Shown one piece after another: positions 1-6,506 of a stretch of 16,573 nt of DNA. Under the pieces are notes generated by a model, which made no database searches, was not told the origin of the DNA, and saw only the letters and a list, made by a program, of their open reading frames with translations. This stretch comes from Candidatus Ratteibacteria bacterium. GTDB taxonomy: Bacteria > CAIJMQ01. Within the stretch, counting starts at the first letter, position 1; the number at the start of each line of letters is the position of its first letter. The stretch spans positions 1 through 16,573 of the forward strand of contig JAQURI010000018.1 of assembly GCA_028715665.1 (NCBI GenBank), in the 5' to 3' direction. Both the position numbers and the translations under genes were made by a program.

Positions 1-1
1 C

Positions 2-373
2 ATATATAGCGCAAGACAATTAGCATATACAGTAGCAAAAGTGGGGAAAAAACATTTCAAACTGCCAATCCAAATCCAAAGAGTGGAGAATCCGAGAGTC
101 GAAGCAGACAGGCATCCGTTCGAAGCGATATATGAAAGACTTCCCAAACATTATGGATTTGAACCGAAAGTAAAAATAGAAGAAGAAATCCACAGAATGT
201 TCGAACTGCTCCTGCAACCCGAAATAAAAGCACGCATAGAAGAGAAAAAACATCTTATATTGCCCCAAACATGGTGGTCGGGAGTAAAAAGAAGAGTGGA
301 CAGATTGGAACTAATAGACCTGGAAAAAGAAATAGAGAAAGATGAGCAAAGATATAAAATTCACAGACGCTAA
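2..373 (+). CDS. C-terminal part of a UDP-sulfoquinovose-synthase-like NAD-dependent SDR epimerase/dehydratase (5' end outside window)
   Basis: The frame is open from the left edge, so this is the last ~123 residues of a longer protein; a GTG at 41 is internal. The Rossmann half and the YxxxK site lie outside the window. What remains has the tail layout of SQD1/Agl3-type SDRs as I recall it: a segment like FSVNELA..V (here YSARQLAYTVAKV), then VENPRVEAD where the family has NPRVEAE, then a pattern of the type GFEPK..IEEEI.RMFELL, a basic stretch, and LPQTWW near the end. SQD1 enzymes convert UDP-glucose plus sulfite to UDP-sulfoquinovose. The family also contains relatives without proven sulfonate chemistry, and the usual HYYN after PRVEAE is HPFE here. 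The function is therefore best read as a UDP-hexose-modifying SDR, possibly sulfoquinovose-forming. It overlaps the thioredoxin gene by 32 bases. Confidence 0.72.
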   Translation: MYSARQLAYTVAKVGKKHFKLPIQIQRVENPRVEADRHPFEAIYERLPKHYGFEPKVKIEEEIHRMFELLLQPEIKARIEEKKHLILPQTWWSGVKRRVDRLELIDLEKEIEKDEQRYKIHRR

Positions 374-692
374 TTTCGAAAAAGAAGTTCTTCAGTCTAA
401 CATACCGGTATTTGTGGATTTTTGGGCTTCATGGTGTCCGCCCTGCAAAATGATTGAACCCGTAATCGAAGAATTGGCAGAAGAACTCGACGGCAAAATA
501 AAGGTGGGGAAATTGAACATAGACCAAAATCCAAAAACATCGGCGATGTTCCAAATCGCCGGGGCTCCCACTTTGATGCTTTTAAAGGAAGGCAAAATCC
601 TCATGCGTGAGGTTGGGGCGCGTTCAAAACAGCAGTTGTTGGAAATGATTAAAAAAGCAGGGATAGAGATAGGGATAAGGGGTAAGGGGTAA
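342..692 (+). CDS. Thioredoxin with WCPPC active site
   Basis: A 116-residue single-domain thioredoxin, a cytoplasmic dithiol/disulfide reductase with no signal peptide. The N-terminal segment (IKFTDANFEKEVLQS), the active site WCPPCK at about residues 31-36, the buried DFWASW strand and the cis-proline loop (GAPT, about residues 74-77) are all present. The active-site dipeptide is Pro-Pro instead of the usual Gly-Pro, which in the thioredoxin family shifts redox potential; the effect here is unknown. The ATG at 342 is preferred because it gives a canonical thioredoxin N-terminus, although it lies 32 bases inside the preceding SDR gene. The last eight codons (EIGIRGKG) and the TAA stop are written by a G-rich repeat tract at 660-692, so the C-terminal tail looks appended to an otherwise complete fold. 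Its role in a glycan operon is unclear; reducing a radical SAM or other cluster enzyme is possible but speculative. Confidence 0.93.
   Translation: MSKDIKFTDANFEKEVLQSNIPVFVDFWASWCPPCKMIEPVIEELAEELDGKIKVGKLNIDQNPKTSAMFQIAGAPTLMLLKEGKILMREVGARSKQQLLEMIKKAGIEIGIRGKG
660..692 (+). repeat. G-rich short repeat, G-quadruplex-capable, plus-strand copy
   Basis: Four G-runs lie at 660-662, 672-674, 679-682 and 686-689, separated by AT-rich loops of 9, 4 and 3 bases. Loop units of the type GGGATAA and GGGGTAA recur. The tract overlaps the last codons and stop of the thioredoxin gene and ends just before the ribosome-binding region of the four-helix-bundle gene. It shares the 12-mer TAGGGATAAGGG (670-681) with the reverse complement of the tract at 1801-1830. 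Such G-run spacing stands out in this AT-rich sequence. Quadruplex formation is an inference from the pattern only. Confidence 0.6.
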
Positions 693-697
693 GAGAA

Positions 698-1057
698 ATG
701 CATTGGAAGGATTTGGGTGTTTGGGAAAAATCTCACATATTAGTAAAAAAAATTTATAAAGTTACCGCTGGGTTCCCTAAAGACGAACTATACGGATTAA
801 CAAATCAAATCAAACGAGCATCAATATCAGTTCCTACCAACATCGTCGAAGGTTTTTCAAGAAACAGCACAAAAGAATATATTAAATTCTTATTCAATTC
901 GAGAGGGTCTCTGGAAGAAATCAGATACTTATTACTCCTTTCTTCTGAACTTCAATTCATGGAAAACAAAACATATCTATTATTGGAATCAACTTGTGAA
1001 GAAATAAGTAAAATGCTCAATGCTTTAATAACCAGTCTAAGACACAAAATAACATGA
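698..1057 (+). CDS. Four-helix-bundle protein, 23S rRNA intervening-sequence (S23/IVP) family
   Basis: A 119-residue, mostly helical protein. It carries the family pattern: an N-terminal WKDLGVWEKSH..V..IY segment, then FPKDELYGLTNQIKRASISVPTNIVEGFSR (residues about 26-55), then a long amphipathic helical C-terminal half with SLEEIRYLLLLS. This family was first noted inside intervening sequences of bacterial 23S rRNA genes, and stand-alone copies are scattered through many genomes. It forms small helical bundles and its cellular role is not established. The structurally related Avd protein serves diversity-generating retroelements, but no reverse transcriptase or template repeat is visible here. 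The gene sits between thioredoxin and a sugar epimerase, directly after a G-rich repeat. Its stop overlaps the next start as ATGA (1054-1057). It looks like an insertion that kept the operon's translational coupling. Confidence 0.9.
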   Translation: MHWKDLGVWEKSHILVKKIYKVTAGFPKDELYGLTNQIKRASISVPTNIVEGFSRNSTKEYIKFLFNSRGSLEEIRYLLLLSSELQFMENKTYLLLESTCEEISKMLNALITSLRHKIT

Positions 1058-2085
1058 AAAAAAGTTTTTTATCACTTAACTCTGAACGCTCTATCCCGAA
1101 AAATTCGTTTAAGCGAATTTTTATCACCGGCGGTTGCGGTTTTATAGGAGCCAATTTAGTCAAATATTTTCTTGACAGAGATGAAACGAACATCACGGTA
1201 TATGACAATCTATCAACGGGCTCAAAAGATAATTTAAACAAAGCCGTTTCCGACTCCAGGAAAAAAGGGCGGGTAAAACTTATCAAAGGCGACATTCTTG
1301 ATATTAGCAAGTTAAGTAAAAGTTTAAAAGGCAGTTCAATCGTGGTCCACCTTGCCGCCCATACAAAGGTTATAGAATCGCTCGCCCACCCCGAAGAAAG
1401 CCACAAAATAAATACTATAGGCACTTTTAATGTCATTGAATCTGCGAGAACTAACAAAATCGATAAATTTATCTTCGCTTCTTCAAACGCAACAGTAGGA
1501 GAACAAACCGTCCCTATAAACGAAAAAATAGTACCCCAACCTATTTCACCTTACGGAGCAAGCAAATTGTACGGCGAAGCATTATGTTCATCATATTTCC
1601 GCTCATACGGTTTGAAAACTATAGCCCTGAGATTCGCTAATGTCTACGGCGGATATTCCCAGCACAAGACTTCGGTCATCCCCAAATTCATAAAAACGGC
1701 AAAAGAGGGCAAAAACTTGGAAATATACGGTGACGGAAAACAAACCCGCGATTTTATAAATGTAAAAGATATCTGCCAAGCTATCTACCTGTGTTCAACT
1801 GCCCTTTACCCCTTGTCCCTTATCCCTAATATCTATGGCGAAATATTCCAGATAGCCACCGGCAAAGAAACGAAAATAATAGATTTAGCCAAAACAATCC
1901 AAGATTTAACAGAAAATATAAACGGGCAAAAGTTAAAAATCGTATTTAAAAAAGCAAACAAAGGCGAAATCAGAAAAAATTATTCGGACATAACCAAAGC
2001 CAAAAAACTTTTAAATTTCAAACCTACGATAGATATAAAAGAAGGGTTAAGAGATTTAATACTTACAGAGGGAGTTAAAACATGA
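1054..2085 (+). CDS. NAD-dependent UDP-sugar epimerase/dehydratase (UDP-glucose 4-epimerase-like extended SDR)
   Basis: A 343-residue extended short-chain dehydrogenase acting on a nucleotide sugar in the cytoplasm. The NAD-binding loop GGCGFIG is at residues 26-32, the acidic end of the second strand is at YDNL (50-53), the serine region SSNATVG is at 143-149, and the catalytic YGASK gives Y167 and K171. ALRFANVYGG and TRDFINVKD are typical of GalE/WbpP-like 4-epimerases. The exact substrate, UDP-Glc or UDP-GlcNAc, cannot be read from sequence. Two oddities are seen. The protein has about 18 extra N-terminal residues before the first beta strand, with no internal ATG to shorten it. Residues 250-260 (ALYPLSLIPNI) are encoded by a C-rich tract and look like an in-frame insertion between the helix after TRDFINVKD and the conserved segment that usually reads like GEVFNIGTG. 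The start overlaps the preceding stop by four bases and the stop overlaps the wzz-like start by four bases, so it is firmly within the operon. Confidence 0.88.
   Translation: MKKSFLSLNSERSIPKNSFKRIFITGGCGFIGANLVKYFLDRDETNITVYDNLSTGSKDNLNKAVSDSRKKGRVKLIKGDILDISKLSKSLKGSSIVVHLAAHTKVIESLAHPEESHKINTIGTFNVIESARTNKIDKFIFASSNATVGEQTVPINEKIVPQPISPYGASKLYGEALCSSYFRSYGLKTIALRFANVYGGYSQHKTSVIPKFIKTAKEGKNLEIYGDGKQTRDFINVKDICQAIYLCSTALYPLSLIPNIYGEIFQIATGKETKIIDLAKTIQDLTENINGQKLKIVFKKANKGEIRKNYSDITKAKKLLNFKPTIDIKEGLRDLILTEGVKT
1099..1122. repeat. 9-bp perfect inverted repeat in the 5' end of the epimerase gene
   Basis: AAAAATTCG (1099-1107) and its exact reverse complement CGAATTTTT (1114-1122) are separated by a 6-base loop. 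The hairpin falls where the unusual N-terminal extension of the epimerase joins its first Rossmann strand. It is inside coding sequence and lacks a proper terminator layout (AT-rich stem, no U-run beyond the stem), so I do not call it a terminator. It may be chance in AT-rich DNA or a small palindromic insertion. Confidence 0.4.
1801..1830 (-). repeat. G-rich short repeat, G-quadruplex-capable, minus-strand copy inside the epimerase gene
   Basis: C-runs at 1802-1804, 1809-1812, 1817-1819 and 1824-1826 are separated by three loops of exactly four bases. The minus strand therefore carries a canonical four-run G-quadruplex motif. It is related to the plus-strand tract at 660-692, with a shared 12-mer TAGGGATAAGGG, and lies in opposite orientation 1.1 kb away. 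In the epimerase reading frame it encodes residues 250-260, and the frame is kept on both sides. This looks like a repeat that landed in a tolerant surface loop. Confidence 0.6.
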
Positions 2086-2948
2086 ATAATGACACGATAG
2101 AATTTCGCGATTATTTGAGAATCATACGAAAAAGAAAAATACAGATTATCGTAGTTTTCTTAATTACTGTACTGGCTGCAACAATAATAAGTCTTACACT
2201 TCCTCCCGTTTATAAAGCGACCGTCAGTATCCAAAACGGGACAATAATTAAAAATTCATCTTTGCCAATTCCTGTAGTTTCACAAATAGAAACCGAAAAA
2301 ATACTTAAAGGGGAAAACATTCTACAGGCCATTATTGCCGAATTAAATTTGAATTCCAGCGCCAAGGAATTGCAAAAAAACATAAGGACAAAATACGAAA
2401 AATATGACACCAATACATTTCAAATGCAGGCAGAATACAAAGGCAAAAACACACCGACTGCCATATGTTCTCTGCTCGCGAAGCATTATATTTCTCAAGG
2501 AGAAAAAATCATCGATAACTACCTGGAAATAGCAGAAAAAGAGATTAATCTACAAATCGAGAAACATAAACAGGATATAGAAAGGATGGACGCCCATATT
2601 GAAAAAGTCAAAAAAAGCTTGCAAGAAATCGAAAATCTGACAAAACTTGACGGCACAGAAACACAATCAAAAAACATTGAATCCCTAACCGCTGTTTTCG
2701 TAATGAGAGACAAAATCGAAGATTTATTACAAGAAAAAGAAAATGCGTTATGGTATATCGACTGGCTGGAAATGACAAAAGAAAAAACAGCAAGTTCTTT
2801 TCAACACTTCACAATTTTAAAACAGGTCCATGAATCGGAAGAACCTGTAAGACCAAAAGTAAAATTGAATATCATAGTCTCCATGGTTTTCGGACTGCTT
2901 CTTGGTATCTTGCTCAGTTTTATTGGGGAAAGTTATTCTAACAAATGA
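2082..2948 (+). CDS. Wzz/polysaccharide co-polymerase-type chain-length determinant protein
   Basis: A 288-residue inner-membrane protein with the polysaccharide co-polymerase layout. It has a short basic cytoplasmic N-terminus (YLRIIRKRKI), a first membrane segment at about residues 20-40 ending in LPPVYKATVSI, and a large extracytoplasmic region with predicted coiled coil (about 165-235, rich in K, E, Q and I). A proline-bearing EPVRPKVKLN stretch precedes the second membrane segment (about 263-282), and the C-terminus is short. No Walker motifs or tyrosine-kinase domain follow, so this is the Wzz type and not the fused Wzc type. Wzz proteins set the modal length of glycans made by a Wzy polymerase; no Wzy is recognisable within the window. 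The start is supported by GAGGGAG at 2068-2074, seven bases upstream, and by a four-base ATGA overlap with the epimerase gene. Confidence 0.85.
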   Translation: MNNDTIEFRDYLRIIRKRKIQIIVVFLITVLAATIISLTLPPVYKATVSIQNGTIIKNSSLPIPVVSQIETEKILKGENILQAIIAELNLNSSAKELQKNIRTKYEKYDTNTFQMQAEYKGKNTPTAICSLLAKHYISQGEKIIDNYLEIAEKEINLQIEKHKQDIERMDAHIEKVKKSLQEIENLTKLDGTETQSKNIESLTAVFVMRDKIEDLLQEKENALWYIDWLEMTKEKTASSFQHFTILKQVHESEEPVRPKVKLNIIVSMVFGLLLGILLSFIGESYSNK

Positions 2949-2958
2949 TTAGACAATA

Positions 2959-4002
2959 ATGTCAACCTTACGAATTATTGGTTTAATAATAGGTGTCCTG
3001 GGTTTATTCTTAACCTTTAAAATTTATCGCGGTCCGAGATGGAAACGGGGTAATTTTGTCTTTTTTGGCCTCTTCAGCCTTTCTCTGTTAATAGTATCAA
3101 TAAACCCAAATGCATTGAATACCGTGGCAGAAATTCTAAAGTTAGAACAAAGACAGCGAGGTAGAATTCTTGCTCTTTTAATCGGTTCCAATATTCTTCT
3201 ATGGTTCCTTATATTGTATTTTAAGAATCGATTAGATGAACAGAAATATCAGTTTGATTTGCTGTTAAGAAATTTAGGACATGCCGAATCAAAACAGGCA
3301 TTAGAAGAATACCTTAAAGGCAAGGAAATAGTCGTTATAATACCTTCTTACAACGAAGCTGAAAATCTTAAAGAACTCTTACCTAAAATGCCGCAACATA
3401 TACATGGTAAAAAAATTGGCGTTTTAGTAATAGACGATGGAAGCACTGACGATACCGGCAATGTCGTAGAAAAAACAGGATATATGTCTGTTCGGAACAT
3501 AATTAATCGCGGCCAGGGTGGAGCAAGCAGATTGGGATATGACATATTGCTACATTACAATATGGAAATAGGCATTACCATGGATGCTGACGGACAGCAT
3601 TCACCGGACGAGATAGAAATTCTTAGCGCTCCAATTCTTGAAAATAAATGTGACCTCGTTATCGGTTCAAGGGTCTTGGGAAAATCAACGCAAAATACTC
3701 TCTTGAGAAATCTCGGGATATCACTCCTTACGAAAATTATTAACATGCTTCTCGGATTAAAACTAACAGATTGCTCAAGCGGGTTCAAAGCTTTTAACAT
3801 GGATAAGATGAAAAAACTTAGATTAACAGAAGACCAATTTCAATCTGCCGAAGTCATTATAGAAGCAGCTAAAGCCGGTTTGAGAATAAAAGAAGTCCCA
3901 ATTACAATTATGAAAAGGAAATATGGAAAAAGTAAGAAGGGAAAAGACTGGAAGTATGGTCTTCTTTTTGCCAAAACAATTCTTAAAAGCTGGTGGAGAT
4001 AA
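2959..4002 (+). CDS. Fusion of DUF2304-like membrane domain and DPM1-like family 2 glycosyltransferase
   Basis: 347 residues in two parts. Residues 1-110 look like a DUF2304 protein: a membrane segment at 4-20, basic GPRWKRGN, a second segment at about 32-50, the N..A..L...QRGR region, a third segment at about 70-88, then a polar helix (RLDEQKYQFDLLLRNLG). Residues 122-345 are a GT2 domain of the polyprenyl-phosphate mannose/glucose synthase type: VVIIPSYNEAENL, DDGST at 159-163, the N..GQGGASRLGY acceptor loop, the metal-binding DADGQ at 209-213, IGSR, and DCSSGFKAF at 271-279. Such enzymes move a sugar from a nucleotide donor to polyprenyl phosphate on the cytoplasmic membrane face. DUF2304 proteins are usually separate small genes beside a GT2. 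Here they are one polypeptide, with no internal ATG near the junction. It starts 10 bases after the wzz-like gene with a weak ribosome-binding site. Confidence 0.85.
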   Translation: MSTLRIIGLIIGVLGLFLTFKIYRGPRWKRGNFVFFGLFSLSLLIVSINPNALNTVAEILKLEQRQRGRILALLIGSNILLWFLILYFKNRLDEQKYQFDLLLRNLGHAESKQALEEYLKGKEIVVIIPSYNEAENLKELLPKMPQHIHGKKIGVLVIDDGSTDDTGNVVEKTGYMSVRNIINRGQGGASRLGYDILLHYNMEIGITMDADGQHSPDEIEILSAPILENKCDLVIGSRVLGKSTQNTLLRNLGISLLTKIINMLLGLKLTDCSSGFKAFNMDKMKKLRLTEDQFQSAEVIIEAAKAGLRIKEVPITIMKRKYGKSKKGKDWKYGLLFAKTILKSWWR

Positions 4003-4005
4003 TAA

Positions 4006-5070
4006 GTGCAAGAACCACTTTACAGGAGTCCGAAGTCAAGTGGAACAGAACTTCCGGACGTTAGCATAATTATCCTAACATATAACGGGAGCAAATATAT
4101 TGAAGCTCTTTTGAAATCCTTATCATCTCAATCCTATCCTAAGGAGAAAATAGAAATAATTGTTGTGGATAATGCTTCTACGGATGATACGCTTTCTCTT
4201 GTTCAAAAAAGCTATCCAAACGTAAAACATATTGCATTGGCCAGAAACATGGGATTTGCAGCCGGTAATAATGAAGCTTTAAAATACGCCAAAAATAATT
4301 TTCTGGTTTTTTTAAACCAAGACACAATCTGTCATGAGAACTGGCTAATGGGCTTGGTAAACGGGCTCCTCGAAGATAAAAATCTCGGCGCATGTACCTC
4401 AAATATAATTTCGCCGGGAACCGAAGAATTTCGTCACTTAGACAATCATTATGCAATAAATTCCGTCTATTTCTATGACCTTTCTCCTTTTGGATACGGG
4501 CAATACCGAAAGAAAATCGGAAGTCGTAATTTGTTTTCCAAAATAGTTTCCGGCTGTTCATTCATCATCCGACGCCAAACAATTGAAGAATTGGGTTATC
4601 TTTTCGACGAAAAACTATGGATGTATACTGAAGATACAGACCTCTCTTTGAGAATACACAACTTGGGATATAAGATTTGCGTAGTTTGTAATTCTGTAGT
4701 TTTCCATATGCACGGCTTCCCCAACAAAATAAAGTTGGGCTATTTTAATCTTATTTCAAAAGCGTTGATGAATCGAGTTTATGTATTTTTTAAAAATATG
4801 AAAGGGTTAGAATTTGCTCTTTTTTCCCCTTTTTTGTTTTTGGGCGGCATATTTAAAATTACGGAGTTCCCCTTAAAACCTCTGCAAAAAGCCGTTCTTT
4901 TTTTCCCATTTGCTCTGTTTTCTATGGGCTGCATGTTTATAGCTCTTTTTCATCTACCAGAATATATCGCTGATAGACATTATATTTTAAAAAAACGCCG
5001 CACAAAAGGTTTTCCTATCTTGAAATTAGTCTTTAAAAACACAGATACACAGGAAACTCAACCATGTTAA
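4006..5070 (+). CDS. Family 2 glycosyltransferase, rhamnosyltransferase-like, with C-terminal membrane segments
   Basis: A 354-residue GT-A fold glycosyltransferase. VSIIILTYNGSKYI (19-32), VDNASTDDT (54-62), NMGFAAGNNEAL (81-92) and the NQD metal motif (104-106) form the nucleotide-sugar site. CSFIIRR (184-190) and YTEDTDLSLR (207-216) with the following HMHG match the acceptor and base region of the WbbL-like group, many of which transfer rhamnose or similar 6-deoxysugars. Two hydrophobic stretches at about 269-284 and 296-316 probably anchor it to the membrane. The start is GTG at 4006, three bases after the upstream stop; no better start is seen nearer the first beta strand. The stop overlaps the next gene by seven bases. 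The rml genes downstream make dTDP-rhamnose a plausible donor, but that is an inference. Confidence 0.88.
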   Translation: MQEPLYRSPKSSGTELPDVSIIILTYNGSKYIEALLKSLSSQSYPKEKIEIIVVDNASTDDTLSLVQKSYPNVKHIALARNMGFAAGNNEALKYAKNNFLVFLNQDTICHENWLMGLVNGLLEDKNLGACTSNIISPGTEEFRHLDNHYAINSVYFYDLSPFGYGQYRKKIGSRNLFSKIVSGCSFIIRRQTIEELGYLFDEKLWMYTEDTDLSLRIHNLGYKICVVCNSVVFHMHGFPNKIKLGYFNLISKALMNRVYVFFKNMKGLEFALFSPFLFLGGIFKITEFPLKPLQKAVLFFPFALFSMGCMFIALFHLPEYIADRHYILKKRRTKGFPILKLVFKNTDTQETQPC

Positions 5071-6506
5071 GAACCGTCTTACTTACGCCTCCTTTAAGTC
5101 CAGAGCAACGTATGGGAATGTTAGCCGAAGGAGGAGCTATCATGCCCAGTTTAGGACTCCTGTATATTGCCGCTTTTCTACGTAAAGAAGGTCTCTCCGT
5201 GAGTATACTGGATGCGGAGAGTTTAGGGCTGGATACGGAAACTACTATTCATAGTATTGCTAAACAAAACCCGGATATACTCGGCATAACCGCTACAACT
5301 CTAAGTATTATTTCAGCAATAGCAGTTGCCCAAAAAATCAAAACAATCATTCCTCATATTAGAGTTTTCATGGGCGGACCTCATGTAACAGCCATGCCGA
5401 GGGAAACCATGGAAAGCTTTCAAGATATAGACGGATGTGTTTTGGGAGACGGGGAAATAAGTTTCGCAAGAATTATCCATAACATCAATAATGGTCTTGA
5501 AATAGGACAGGATATCGATGGTCTGGTATGGCGAAAAGGTAATGAAATTTTAATCAATCCGAAGAAAGAACATCTCAAAGACCTCGACATTCTCCCTTTT
5601 CCTGCCTGGGACCTATTGAAAGGGTTTCCGGAATATTACAGACCGCCGTTCCATTCTTATAAACGCCTGCCGGTCGCAAATATCATCACGACAAGGGGCT
5701 GTCCTTTCGCCTGTTCTTTCTGTGACCGGTCCGTTTTTGGTAATAAAGTATACAGCCATTCGGTTGAGTATATTATGGAAATGGTAGAACATCTTATTAA
5801 GGATTTCGGCATTAGAGAAATCTCCATTAAGGATGACACATTTCTTCTCTCACCGGAACGAGTAGTTAATTTTTGCCGTCAGCTTCGTAAAAAAAGATTG
5901 GACATTGTTTGGTCATGTAACAGTCGGGTAAACCTCGTTAATGATATAATACTCAAGGAAATGAAAAGTGCCCGTTGCTGGATGATTTCTTACGGAATTG
6001 AAAGCGGTTCCCCCCAGATGCTAAGAAAAATGGCAAAAGGTATTACAAAAAAAGAGATACTGGATGCACTGCGGCTTACCCGCAAACACGGGATTGTGAG
6101 CAAAGGGTTTTTTATGCTTGGAGTACCTGGCGAGACCGTCGAAACTTTAAAACAGACCCAGAGTTTCATAAACGAACTGCCATTAGATGAATTGAATATT
6201 AATTTTTTCACGCCATTTCCGGGAACAAGATTATTTCGAGAAGTCATTGAAGAAGGGTTTAACCCGGATTTTAGCCGCATGAATATGTTAGAACCCGTTT
6301 ATATCCCTAAGGGACTGACGGAGAAAGACCTAAGAAGATATCAAAAGCGCATGATTTACTCTTTCTATCTCAAGCTTTCCAAAATAGGATTATATTTATG
6401 GAGAGCATCAAAAGATTTTCATGAATTTAAAAGACTTCTCCGTATGGGAAAAATGTTTATAGCAGTTATATCCAGTGGACTCGTCCAAAAAACAAGGAGC
6501 AATTGA
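5064..6506 (+). CDS. Cobalamin-binding-domain radical SAM protein (BchE/HpnJ-like)
   Basis: 480 residues. The N-terminal ~140 residues form a B12-binding Rossmann-like domain (SLGLLYIAAFLRKEG, DILGITATT, GGPHVTAMP at 104-112, LGDGE at 127-131). It lacks the DxHxxG histidine, as is usual in this BchE-type group. The radical SAM core has TRGCPFACSFC with cysteines 213, 217 and 220 for the 4Fe-4S cluster. SYGIESGSPQMLRKMAKG and FMLGVPGET are family motifs. A C-terminal helical extension of about 90 residues follows. Members of this class catalyse methylations, cyclisations and rearrangements on poorly activated carbons, often in lipid, pigment or glycan pathways. The substrate here is unknown. 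It is translationally coupled to the GT2 upstream (7-base overlap) and to rmlA downstream (TGATG). Confidence 0.9.
   Translation: MLRTVLLTPPLSPEQRMGMLAEGGAIMPSLGLLYIAAFLRKEGLSVSILDAESLGLDTETTIHSIAKQNPDILGITATTLSIISAIAVAQKIKTIIPHIRVFMGGPHVTAMPRETMESFQDIDGCVLGDGEISFARIIHNINNGLEIGQDIDGLVWRKGNEILINPKKEHLKDLDILPFPAWDLLKGFPEYYRPPFHSYKRLPVANIITTRGCPFACSFCDRSVFGNKVYSHSVEYIMEMVEHLIKDFGIREISIKDDTFLLSPERVVNFCRQLRKKRLDIVWSCNSRVNLVNDIILKEMKSARCWMISYGIESGSPQMLRKMAKGITKKEILDALRLTRKHGIVSKGFFMLGVPGETVETLKQTQSFINELPLDELNINFFTPFPGTRLFREVIEEGFNPDFSRMNMLEPVYIPKGLTEKDLRRYQKRMIYSFYLKLSKIGLYLWRASKDFHEFKRLLRMGKMFIAVISSGLVQKTRSN
6494..6499 (+). promoter_or_regulatory. Ribosome binding site deciding the rmlA start
   Basis: AAGGAG lies six bases before the ATG at 6506. 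This spacing favours ATG 6506 over the in-frame TTG at 6503 as the rmlA start. The site sits inside the last codons of the radical SAM gene. Confidence 0.7.

Noticed and set aside
698..1057. Avd-like component of a diversity-generating retroelement
   Set aside because: The four-helix-bundle family is related in fold to Avd, but no reverse transcriptase and no template/variable repeat pair is visible in the window.
1099..1122. Intrinsic terminator
   Set aside because: The stem is AT-rich, lies inside a coding region and is not followed by a T-run beyond the stem.
1017..1457. 146-codon minus-strand ORF
   Set aside because: It is antisense to the well-supported epimerase gene, resembles no family, and has no sign of its own expression.
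4178..4561. 127-codon minus-strand ORF
   Set aside because: It lies wholly antisense to conserved GT2 motifs and has no recognisable protein features.
5064..6506. Assignment to hopanoid (HpnJ) or bacteriochlorophyll (BchE) biosynthesis
   Set aside because: Only the general architecture is shared, and no hopanoid or chlorophyll genes are nearby, so a specific name would be over-called.
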